Both the position numbers and the translations under genes were made by a program. A stretch of 64,000 bases of DNA from Mycoplasmopsis pulmonis (lineage in GTDB: Bacteria; Bacillota_I; Bacilli_A; Mycoplasmatales; Metamycoplasmataceae). The stretch lies in contig NZ_LR215008.1 in the NCBI RefSeq assembly GCF_900660575.1, positions 744,001-808,000 of the forward strand, given 5' to 3'. Numbering within the stretch: position 1 is the stretch's first letter; each line of letters begins with the position of its first letter. The notes below the pieces were generated by a model, which saw nothing but the letters and a program-made list of their open reading frames with translations, had not been told where the DNA came from and did no database searches. Positions 47,360-60,600 of this stretch are shown here, piece by piece.

Positions 47360-48105
47360 TAAAAGCAAAATCTTTTTCTAAAGCTTTTGCTGATGATTTT
47401 TTAAGAAGATGAAAACAAAACAAAAAAATAATTTTAATGAACTTTTTAGTTTTGTTTTCAATTATGACTCTTGGGATTATTTTCGACCAAGTAACTAAAA
47501 GCCAAATTTTTGTCTGAAATGCACAAGGCAACAATGGTATTATGGTTGATGATAATAACTATGGCTGAATAGGTACTCGTTCTTTTGGAAACTATGGAAT
47601 AACTTCAGGAATTACAAGTAGTATTCCTTTAATTCAAACCTTTAGCATTTTAGCCATTATTGCAATTATTATTTCAGCTTATTATTCTTCTCATCCATTA
47701 AAAATGATTGGATTTTCACTAATTGCTACTGGAGCACTAGGAAATGCAATAGATAGATTCGCTTTTAATGGTATGGTAAAAGACATTATTTACATACCTT
47801 GATATAAAAATGGTGAAAGTGGAACTTTTAACATAGCTGATGTTCTAGTTGCTATTGGATCTATTGTATCTGTTTTAACAATTGTTTTAAGCTTTATGAA
47901 TATCCAAAGGATAAAAAATCAAAAAGCTCAAGAGCAAATTTTAAAAAAACAATCTCTAGAGATTAATACTTTAGAAAATGATAAAGACCAGCCAAATGAT
48001 GAGGCAAATTTAGAAGAAAAAGCTTTGGAAAAACAAGATATTGAAAATGTTAATTTGGATGAGTCTAATTCAAAAAATCAACAAATAGATAATAAAGAAA
48101 TTTAA
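47335..48105 (+). CDS. lspA: Lipoprotein signal peptidase (signal peptidase II) with charged tail
   Basis: 256 residues. Four hydrophobic segments; the catalytic motifs GALGNAIDRFAFNGMVKD (first Asp) and GTFNIADVLVAIG (second Asp). It cleaves prolipoproteins before the lipidated Cys, for instance those at 24275-29248. The last 55 or so residues are an unusual Glu/Asp/Lys/Asn-rich cytoplasmic tail not needed for the family. The ATG lies 25 bases inside ileS, so translation is coupled. Confidence 0.92.
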
Positions 48106-48112
48106 AAACAAT

Positions 48113-48143
48113 AAAACCTCACATTTGCATGTGGGGTTTTTTA
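48113..48143 (+). terminator. Terminator after lspA
   Basis: Stem AAAACCTCACA / TGTGGGGTTTT followed by TT; the converging surface-protein gene ends 48 bases further on. Confidence 0.85.
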
Positions 48144-48190
48144 TATCTTATAAAGCTAATTTTTTTAAATAAGCTTGTCTTTGAAATATA

Positions 48191-50173
48191 TTAGTTTTTT
48201 GCTCTAAAGCCTCTAATAGTTATTCTTCTTATTATAAGTTGTGATCTGTCTTTTGTTAAAATTATGTAAGCATACAGCTCAGTTCCTCGATCTGAGGATT
48301 CTAGTATTTTTGGATTTAAACCTAGAGATTCATTAATTGATAAAAATTGTTCAGAAGAGACAAGTTTGATGTCATATCCTTGATTAATTGGATTTTTTTC
48401 ATCGGTAAATTCAAAGAATTGACCAAAGTGCGCTGGATAGGCACTTGCTGGAATATCTTCTTTTGGAATTAGATCAGAGGCACTATAATTTTTTAGATCA
48501 AAACCAGGCTTAGTTCTAATTGCTCTTCCTAGGCTTGAAAAGTTTTGTCTAATAAATTCATCAATTGTTCTAAAGCCTGAAATTTGAATATCTTTTTTTT
48601 CAACAGTTAAATTATCTTTTGAAAGTTGAAGAGTTACTTTAATAGTTCCTTTTTCATCATTGACAGAAAATCTAGATTTTTCAAAAAGCAATTTATAAAC
48701 AAAGCCATCAAAATTTTCAGGAAGATCAACTATTTTTTCCAAGTCATTAAGCTCAACATTAGAAGGAAGTAAAGTTGAATAATTATTTTTTAAATTTAGT
48801 GAATCAATTGCATTTATCGTTAAATCTAAATAATCTTGCAATTTTAAAAATCCATCTATTGTAATTTTTTTAGACTCAACTACTGATTTTTTTCTAGCAT
48901 AAATTAGAGCACTAAGAGTTCCTGCATTATCATTTGCTCCATCTTTTTCTAGCTCAATTGAAAAATCAATTCCGTTAACACTTTGAGGCATTTGGAAAAA
49001 GTCTTTTAAAATACTTGTTGAGCTAATTTGGCTAGGTAAAATTTTATTGTATGCTTTTTTGCTTTCGAGAGACTTAATTTTGCTTAGCTCTTGTTCTACT
49101 TCTAAAACCTCTTCATTTTTAATTGGAGCAAAGCCCGTTAGTTCAACTTGGCTAGAAAAAGAGAGTTTTTTTAGTTGATTAGGATTTTGTTGATTTTGAT
49201 TTTTAACTTGTTTTTCTAAGTTATGTTTTAATAAAAGCTCTCTTGTGTTATTAGTAAATTCTAAATCTTCAGGAATAAATACTATATCTTTTGAAGTGTT
49301 TATTTCAAAAATAGATTCTATTTTTTGTCTTTTTTCTTCTGGGGTTTTTAATAAGTCATATTGGGCTTTGAATTCTTTGGCTAAAGGCCTATTTAAAACA
49401 AGTTTTTGTCTAATTGAAAAATCATCTTTTTCAAAGATAAATTTTTTCAAATTAGTAAAATCCAAAACAATATCTTTTTTTATTGTTGGATCGTTAATTA
49501 AAGAAATCCTTATGTGGTATTGTCTTTTCCCATTTAAATCATCAACTAAGCTTTGAGTTACTAAAACACTATATTTAGATAAGTTCAAAGGTAAAAGTTC
49601 TTGGCTTTCTTGGTTATATCTTTGAATTTGGATGTTTTGCTCTTCAACTTGAGAGGGTAAAACATTAGTTGAAATTTTTTTTGCATCAACTCAAGTTAGT
49701 CGAAGAGACTTGCTATATTCTTCAAGTTCTAAGAGTTGTTTTTCTCTTGTTAAAGGTGTGTAAGAAGCTTTTGAAATCTTAGAAAGCTCAGTGAATTTTG
49801 AAACATAACCCATTGATCTTTCATTTACTTGATAATATAATTTTTTAAAATCATCAGAGACTTTAAAGTTTAAGTTGTAATTAGTTTTTAAATCTTTTGT
49901 TTCAATAATTTCATTAAAAAAAGCAGATACATCAAAGTTATTATGTTTTTTAAAGTTTTCTTCAACAATATTTAAGAAAAAACTTAAATCCTTATCAGTT
50001 TCATTTTTGTATCTAAACTTTAGTGTTGGTACATTTTTGGTATGTTTATATACTATATATGAATAAGAACCAACAGAAATGATGGCTGAAAATGTAAAAG
50101 CTGTAATAAAAATAGCTTTTTTATTAATTCCTTTTTTTAACTTTATACCTTGTTTATTATTTTCAAATAGCAT
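48191..50173 (-). CDS. Membrane-anchored protein with lipoprotein-17-like modules (a)
   Basis: 660 residues. The N-terminus is cytoplasmic and basic, then one hydrophobic anchor (AIFITAFTFSAIISVGSYSYIVY) without lipobox. The extracellular part carries at least three modules with the family signs: LPSQV, LPSQI or LPSNV motif, NDNAGTL or NDEKGTI turn, and closing GF segments (TGFAPI, DGFLK, SGFRT). It is related to the large proteins at 10-24 kb but lacks their C-terminal Trp-rich domain, ending RITIRGFRAKN. A TGA at 49691 is Trp and joins two apparent genes. It is probably transcribed after the gene at 50316, 142 bases away. Surface role inferred. Confidence 0.8.
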
Positions 50174-50315
50174 TTATTCCTTAAAAGTTTTCATTTAATT
50201 ATTTGATTTTTTAAAGTATTTGTAAAAATACTAGGTTTTAAAACTAAAATTATAAAATTAAGTTAAAAATTCTTAGTTTCCTTGAGTTTCTTGAATTGAT
50301 TTTTTTAAAATTGCT

Positions 50316-52259
50316 TTACGTTTTTGATCATTTTATTTTGTAAGGTAAAATGAGCTTATCTTGACCTTCTTTTTCAAATTTTAAAAATACACTAAGGCTT
50401 TTTTGTTCACTATTTATTTCAAAAAGCTTTCTATTTGGATAAATATTTTTAATCTCTTCAATGCTCTCTACTATTGAAACTTTGTAGTTTTTTAGATCTT
50501 TGGCTATGTCAGTGTTGATTTGAAACAAATCAAAAAAGTTATTTTCCTTTGTTTTGTCAAAACTTAGAGTTTCAAAAGATATATTTGAGAGATTTTTATT
50601 TTCTTTTAACTTAACTAGATTAGTGTTTTTATCAATTAAGTTATTAAAGTGTTCTATAGACATTTTTAGATTTGAAAGCTTAATTGCTTTTTTGGCTTGT
50701 TGTTTTATTCCATTGACATTTTTGGATAAAACAACTTGAACTAAAGCCTCACCTGTTTTATCATTTAAAACAAAACTATTGTCCTCTTGTTTTCTATAAA
50801 GTTCTAAAGAAGAGTTTTTAAAATTGTCAATAGAGCTAGATAATTCAAAATAAGAACTTAAATTTTCGTTAGTCAACTCTGAAGGAAGAATATCATTGAC
50901 TGGTTTATTTTTGAAAAGATCTTGAGAGCTAAATAATTCTACTTTTTCCTTAAGATTTGAGTAAAATCCATTAATTTGAATTTTTTGACCTTTAGTAATT
51001 TGTCCATAGCTCAAAGTTAAATTAGCTTCTATATAATCAAGATCATCATTTATTGAATCTTTTAAAAGCTCAAGTTGCACTTTTACATCATTGATTGAAA
51101 TAGGAATATGGAAATATTGAGATAAAACATCAATGCTTGTAATTTCTGAGGGTTTAACTTTAAGAGTCTTAGTTTTGGCTCTTAATTTAAAGTTTTTTAA
51201 AACACTTTCAATCTTGTCAGATATTCTATTTTTTGAAAAAGATTCTAAGTTAATAGAAATATTTTTTTTGCTTAGATATTCTTTTGCTTCTAACTGGCCA
51301 AAGCTAGCAATGGGTTTTTTTAAATTAGTTTGTAAATTAAAATTTAAAATAAGTTTTGAATCAACAAGTTCAACTTTATTAACTTCAATTCTATAATCTT
51401 TTTCAATTTCAGAAAGATCATAATAGTTTCTTAATAAATTTAATTTACTAGCTAGTTGATCTTGAGAGTTAATTAAATTTACAAAATCTTTATCACTAGT
51501 TTTAAAATCATTAGAATTTTTTAATTTTAATAAAAAGTTTTCTTGAAATTTTTCAGCTAAAAAATTCTCTTTTCTAAGCCCGCTCATCTTCAAGTGAATA
51601 AAATTGTGTATTTGAGTTTTTTCTTCTATTGGATCGATAAAAACTTCAGCAATAAGCTCACCTGTTAAATCGTTTGCATAAACTTTATTAATGGAAACAA
51701 CTCTTTTTAAAATATCAATTTGAGATTCTTTATTATTTTCAAGACCAATGACTTTTAATTGTGATTCACTAACAGAAGAGGCAAGATATTTTTGAGCACT
51801 AGCCTCTGGGTCAATAAATCTTAGAGCATACCTAGCATGCTCAGTAGTTTGTGAGTTTTCAATTTCATTGATTTGGCTTTTTTTTGATAAAAGATTGTCA
51901 ACAAAAATTTGATAGTAAAGTTTTGTAAATTTTTTATCAACTGAAAAAAAGATTTTCTCATTTGTTTTTAGTAAATTAATCCTTTGGATTTTTTTGTGAA
52001 AAAAATCATTAACAGAAAAGCTTTTTAGATTGTTTTTTTTATCTTGTTCAAAAAGCATTTTAGCCTCATCCAAAAGTTCATTAAGGCTTTGGTGTTTTTC
52101 AAGGCGATTTTCAAAGTTGATTTTTCTAGGTTCAAAAGTTTGAAGAGTTTTGTTTTGAGATGTTTTTGAGACAAAATAAAGTCCTGCACTTGCAGCAAAA
52201 ACTAAAAAAGTTAAAGAAGATATTCAAAATATTTTAATTGATGGTTTTCTTATAGCCAT
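50316..52259 (-). CDS. Membrane-anchored protein with lipoprotein-17-like modules (b)
   Basis: 647 residues. Start MAIRKPSIKIFW with a hydrophobic anchor (ISSLTFLVFAASAGLYFVS) at about 12-32, preceded by AGGAGAAGT. No lipobox Cys. Like its neighbour it begins with about 120 residues of coiled character (LYYQIFVDN in this protein, LYYQVNERS in the other), so the two share an N-terminal domain. Modules of the lipoprotein-17 type follow (ILPSELTNENLSSYF, NDKTGEALVQVVLSK, INGFYSN). It extends through two TGA codons and ends KIKWSKT. The pair is a second, older-looking site of this family, next to the rRNA operon. Confidence 0.8.
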
Positions 52260-52465
52260 AAATACTTCTCCTACATATTAAAATGTAACTTTAAAATATT
52301 AACACAAAAAAATAAGCTAGATTATTTTAAAATTTAATCACTATAATTTTAAATCCAAAAAATTTTATTTTAAAAAATTGAATTTTCATTATTAAGCTTT
52401 AATAAACTTTGCAGAAAATTTTGATTTGTTTTAAATAAAATAAAGTTTTTTGAAAATAAAACAAA

Positions 52466-52486
52466 AAAAGTCCAAATGGACTTTTA
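52466..52486 (-). terminator. Terminator of the rRNA operon
   Basis: On the minus strand AAAAGTCCA TT TGGACTTTTTTTGTTTT, a strong hairpin with T run about 60 bases after the 23S end. No 5S rRNA is present between. The rest of 52260-52550 is spacer and the promoter region of the gene at 52259. Confidence 0.85.
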
Positions 52487-52551
52487 GAAATAATTCTCTA
52501 AAAACTGAATAGCACAAACATATAAATACCATTTAAAAAGATACAATACTT

Positions 52552-55447
<2,896 letters not shown>

Positions 55448-55737
55448 GTAATTTATTTCCTATTGTTGAAATTTATTTTTTAGATGTGTATCTTAAGGTA
55501 TCTATTTTATTTTTTAACAAATTGTTAAAAAATGACTCGGATCAAAAATTTTACATTTTGATGTCGTTATCATATTAATTTATATGCTATTCAGTTTTTA
55601 AAGAACTATTTGTTTTGAAAGATAGAACTTTCAAAACTGAATACTAGATATCTAATTGGCAAGATACACATAAGGACTTTCTATAACTATTGATAGAAAA
55701 ATGCCAATTCTAAAAAAATGGTTTTGTACTCCGTAGA
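55448..55737 (-). other. 16S-23S internal transcribed spacer
   Basis: 290 bases without a tRNA. It holds the downstream half of the 16S processing stem (about 55615-55650) and the upstream half of the 23S stem (about 55580-55610). Each is complementary to a partner beyond the other end of its rRNA. Confidence 0.85.
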
Positions 55738-57262
<1,525 letters not shown>

Positions 57263-57357
57263 TTGACTTATGTGTTGTTGTACAATCTAGTATTCAGTTT
57301 TGAAAGAACTATTTTCAATTTAATGTTTGGCAACATTCATAAAAAATTACCTATGCA

Positions 57358-57386
57358 AATATAGCATAATTTTTAAATTTTTCTAA
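57358..57386 (-). promoter_or_regulatory. rRNA promoter P3 (proximal)
   Basis: Minus strand: -35 TTAGAA (57381-57386), 17-base spacer, extended -10 TGCTATATT (TATATT at 57358-57363). About 100 bases before 16S; a hairpin AATGTT TGGC AACATT lies downstream in the leader. Confidence 0.6.
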
Positions 57387-57476
57387 ATTAATTTATAAAT
57401 TTTTTAAAATTTTAAAAGTCTCTTAGAAACAATGGGACTTGTTATTTTAAGTCCTCTTTAAAAAAGTTGCTCTGTC

Positions 57477-57506
57477 ATAATAGCACATTTTTTTAAAATT
57501 TTCTAA
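57477..57506 (-). promoter_or_regulatory. rRNA promoter P2 (middle)
   Basis: Minus strand: -35 TTAGAA (57501-57506), 18-base spacer, extended -10 TGCTATTAT (TATTAT at 57477-57482), followed by GACAGAGCAACTTTTTT and a hairpin GGACTT / AAGTCC. Confidence 0.6.
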
Positions 57507-57597
57507 AATTTTTTGAAATTTTTTTAAAAACTTTAATAAAGATTTTTTTAGAAAATGATGGGCTTTTTTTGGGCCCTCTTCAAAAAGTTGCTAAATC

Positions 57598-57627
57598 ATA
57601 ATAACATAGTTTTTTTAAAATTTTCAA
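57598..57627 (-). promoter_or_regulatory. rRNA promoter P1 (distal)
   Basis: Minus strand: -35 TTGAAA (57622-57627), 18-base spacer, extended -10 TGTTATTAT (TATTAT at 57598-57603), followed by GATTTAGCAACTTTTT and a hairpin GGGCCC / GGGCTT-like. It begins just beyond the ymdB stop. Confidence 0.6.
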
Positions 57628-57634
57628 AAATTTT

Positions 57635-58447
57635 TTATTTTTTTTCTGGTTGTATATTTAGAAGTGAAATTACTTTATTTTCTCTAGTTGAAAGCTCTAA
57701 AACAACTGCATTGAATTGACTTGGATTTGATGAAACTCTAAATCTTAAGTCTGAATTATTTCTCATTTTTTCATAAACTTCATTATAGTTAGCACCAACA
57801 GCACTATTTGCAGGTCCTGTCATTCCAACGTCAGTTAAAAATGCAGTTCCTAATGGTAAAGTTCTTGCATCATTTGTTTGAACATGAGTGTGAGTTCCAA
57901 TAAGAGCATTAACTTTTCCATCTAAATATAATGAAAGCACACTTTTTTCACTAGTTGTTTCAGCATGGAAGTCAATAAAATGAAGATCTGATTCATTTGT
58001 TAGTAAAACTTTATCAATTGCATCGAAAAATGAATTAGCATATTCTTCTTTTCATGGTGAAAGCAGTCTATTAAAGGCAATTCCCATTATTGATGTAACT
58101 CTTAGAGTCACTCCTTTGACATCAAAGACCTGAGTTCCATGACCTCTATAAGTATTATTAATATTTAAAGGTCTAATTACATCATCATTATCAATAATAG
58201 AGTGAATGTCATCTTTGGCTCAAACATGATTTCCTAAAGTAAAAACGTCAATTCCAATAGATTTAAGTTTTTTATAATCTTTTTTTACAAAGCCTTTTCT
58301 TCCAGAGACATTTTCTGCTTGGGCAATGGTAAAGTCAATATTATATTTTGACTTTACCAAATCAAGGTGTTCTTCAACACATTGAATTCCCGGTTTTCCA
58401 AAGATATCACCTATAAAAAGGACTCTTATTTTTTTATCATTACACAT
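57635..58447 (-). CDS. ymdB: YmdB-family metallophosphoesterase
   Basis: 270 residues, typical of the TIGR00282/YmdB family. Metal-binding motifs: FIGDIFGKPG (Asp), QAENVSGRKG (Glu-Asn), TLGNHVW (Asn-His), FIDFHAETTSEK (His) and IGTHTHVQTND (His-His). YmdB of Bacillus has 2',3'-cyclic-nucleotide phosphodiesterase activity. The mycoplasma role is not known. TGA codons near 58034 and 58218 are Trp. It follows rbfA by 38 bases and ends right at the distal rRNA promoter. Confidence 0.92.
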
Positions 58448-58485
58448 TCAAAACGCTTTCTTTAATAACTTTATTTAATATAAGG

Positions 58486-58824
58486 CTATTTTTCTTTTTT
58501 TATCTCTTCTAGGATTTGTTCAATTTTTAAGCTTTTTTCAAAAGTATCATCAATTTTAAAATGAAGAGAAGGAATTTTTCTTCATTTTAAAATTGATGAA
58601 AGCTGTTTTTTAATATATCCGCTTGCTTGATTTAATCTTTCTAAGTTCTTTTTTGAGTTTTTAGAAAAAGTTACATAAACATTGCAATGAGATAAATCAC
58701 TAGATAATTTAATTCCAACAACAGTAGTTAGAACATCTTTTAAATTTTGAACTTCTTCACTAATAATTCTTGAAATATTAATTAAAATGTCTTGTTCTCT
58801 TTTTTCTAATTTAATATTTTGCAT
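58486..58824 (-). CDS. rbfA: Ribosome-binding factor A
   Basis: 112 residues with the KH-like core: REQDILINISRIISEEV, VVGIKLSSDLSHCNVYVTF (family V.V..DLS.A.VYV) and a C-terminal RKIPSLHFKIDDTFEKSLKI (R..P.L.F..D.S...). It matures the 30S subunit by binding helix 1 of 16S rRNA. A TGA near 58582 is Trp; the gene runs to TAG at 58486. Confidence 0.93.
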
Positions 58825-58898
58825 AAAAACCTCACTTAGATAAAATTATTTTTTAAAGCTAAGATTAGTTTTGGAAAAACTTGATTTTTCTTAAAAAC

Positions 58899-59138
58899 TT
58901 ATTCTAACTTCTCTTGAATTGCAAAAAGCTTTTGAACTCCCTTTTTAATTGAATCATGAACTGCACTTTTAGAAATTGAAAGTTCATCTGCTATTTCATT
59001 CATTGAAAGATCTTCTATTAAATATAATTCTAAAGTTAATTTTTGTCCCTTAGAAAGAAGTAGGCCAAATTTTTCAAAAAGTTCAATTATTTTTTCTCTA
59101 TTTTCAACTAAATCATTACTTTTTTTCATAATTTTCAA
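58899..59138 (-). CDS. ylxM: YlxM/p13-like DNA-binding protein (UPF0122)
   Basis: 79 residues, or 76 from the next ATG (59127-59129). Sigma-70 region-4-like helix-turn-helix: LTLELYLIEDLSMNEIADELSISKSAVHDSIKKGVQKL. In firmicutes the gene is beside ffh and its product is linked to the SRP pathway. Here it overlaps the end of ftsY, the SRP receptor, by 23 bases, so the link is kept. Confidence 0.9.
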   Translation of the reverse strand: MKIMKKSNDLVENREKIIELFEKFGLLLSKGQKLTLELYLIEDLSMNEIADELSISKSAVHDSIKKGVQKLFAIQEKLE

Positions 59139-60237
59139 TTAAATCTTTGGTCATTCCATAAATAAAAGAGTCAAGGTCAAAATCTACTAGATCATCCATT
59201 TTTTCTCCAAGACCAATTAATTTTACATTTAAATCAAATTCATCTTTTATTGATAAAACAATTCCACCTTTAGAAGTACCATCCATTTTGGTCAAAACAA
59301 TACCTGTTAAATTAGTAACTTCTTTAAAACTTCTAGCTTGAGAAACTCCATTTTGACCAGTGGTAGCGTCAATAACTAATAATGATTCATCAACACTTCG
59401 ACCTATAAATTTGTTAATAATTTTATTAATTTTTTCAAGCTCATTCATTAAATTAATTTTATTTTGCAATCTTCCAGCTGTGTCAATGATTACTAAATCA
59501 AAGTTATTGTTTTTAGCATATTCAAGACCTTGATAAACAACAGAGGCTGGTTCTTGGTTTTTTTGGCTTGCTTTAAAAATTTCCACTCCAACACGATTGG
59601 CCCAAATTTCAAGTTGCTCACTAGCAGCTGCTCTAAAAGTATCTCCTGCAATGATCAAGATTTTTTTTTGTAAATCTTTATATCTTTTAGCAATTTTAGC
59701 TATGGATGTAGTTTTTCCCGAGCCATTAACTCCTACCATTAAAAAAACATTCATTCTTTGCTCTTGATAATTTAAATTAATATCAATAAAAGATTTATTA
59801 GCATAAATTAAAAACATTTTATCAACGATAATTTCACTAATAATTTTAGGATCATCTATATTTTGAATTTTAACTTCTCTTTGGATTTCATCAATAATTA
59901 AAAGTGCTAACTTGGCAGAAATATCTGACATAATCAAAATTTCTTCAAGCTCTTCAAAAAAATCATCATCTAATTTAACATGATTATTTTGAAGTTCTAA
60001 AATAGCTTTTGAAAAATTTGAATTACTCTTGTTAAGTCCAGTTACAAATTTTTGAACACTTTCTAATTGAGCAATTTCCTTTTTTTGATCTTTTTCAAGT
60101 TTAATTTGAATTTTTTGAAGTTTTTTTTCTTCTTTAGCTTTTAACTTAGCCTCTTCAAGAATTTTTTTTTGCTCTTCAAGCTCTTCTTTAGTTTTTAGTT
60201 TAAATAATCTATCTTTTAAATTTTTGAAAAATCCCAT
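59116..60237 (-). CDS. ftsY: Signal recognition particle receptor FtsY
   Basis: 373 residues. An N-terminal 70-residue Lys/Glu-rich region is followed by the N domain. The G domain has MVGVNGSGKTTSIAKIAKRY (P-loop), DTFRAAASEQL, DTAGRLQNKINLMNEL, TKMDGTSKGG and LIGLGEKMDDLVDF. It docks SRP-bound ribosomes at the membrane. The short charged N-terminus replaces the acidic A domain of E. coli FtsY. Confidence 0.96.
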   Translation of the reverse strand: MGFFKNLKDRLFKLKTKEELEEQKKILEEAKLKAKEEKKLQKIQIKLEKDQKKEIAQLESVQKFVTGLNKSNSNFSKAILELQNNHVKLDDDFFEELEEILIMSDISAKLALLIIDEIQREVKIQNIDDPKIISEIIVDKMFLIYANKSFIDINLNYQEQRMNVFLMVGVNGSGKTTSIAKIAKRYKDLQKKILIIAGDTFRAAASEQLEIWANRVGVEIFKASQKNQEPASVVYQGLEYAKNNNFDLVIIDTAGRLQNKINLMNELEKINKIINKFIGRSVDESLLVIDATTGQNGVSQARSFKEVTNLTGIVLTKMDGTSKGGIVLSIKDEFDLNVKLIGLGEKMDDLVDFDLDSFIYGMTKDLIENYEKK

Positions 60238-60309
60238 AGTATTGCTATTTTAAAGAAAAGCATTATAAAATGAATTAATTTATTAATTTTTTTAAAAAAA
60301 TAAAAAAAA

Positions 60310-60386
60310 TGGCGATCACGAGAGGATTCGAACCTCTGACCACAAGCTTAGAAGGCTCGTGCTCTGTCCATCTGAGCTACGCGACC
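60310..60386 (-). tRNA. tRNA-Arg (TCT)
   Basis: 77 bases on the minus strand. Acceptor GGTCGCG / CGTGATC with wobble pairs, discriminator G and encoded CCA; T-arm GAGGTTCGAATCCTC; anticodon loop CTTCTAA gives TCT, reading AGA, the main Arg codon here. Confidence 0.96.
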
Positions 60387-60445
60387 AAACCATGAGTTAT
60401 TTTATAACATTTTTTAAAAAAATATTTAAAAAATTCCATAAAAAA

Positions 60446-60530
60446 TAAAAAGACCTAAAGACACAACACTTCTCAATGCGGATGCTCCATTTCTGTCCTG
60501 ACCGGGTTATGAGGTTATTGTTCTAAAGGC
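60446..60530 (-). ncRNA. ffs: Signal recognition particle RNA (4.5S type)
   Basis: Short hairpin RNA on the minus strand. The helix-8 core reads CGGTCAGGACAGAAATGGAG then CATCCG, which matches the conserved GGTCAGG...GGAGCA Ffh-binding site. The arms ACAATAACCTCAT and ATTGAGAAGTGTTGT pair. A T-rich tail follows (GGTCTTTTTATTTTTT). TATAAT lies at 60537-60542 just upstream. It forms SRP with Ffh and works with the neighbouring ftsY. Ends approximate. Confidence 0.9.
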
Positions 60531-60536
60531 ATTGAA

Positions 60537-60542
60537 ATTATA
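60537..60542 (-). promoter_or_regulatory. -10 box of the SRP RNA gene
   Basis: Minus-strand CATTATAAT with perfect TATAAT; a possible -35 TTGGCC at 60561-60566 with an 18-base spacer. Confidence 0.55.
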
Positions 60543-60600
60543 ATGAAATTTTTCAAAATAGGCCAAGTTTTTTAATTAAATGTATTAATATAAATACACT

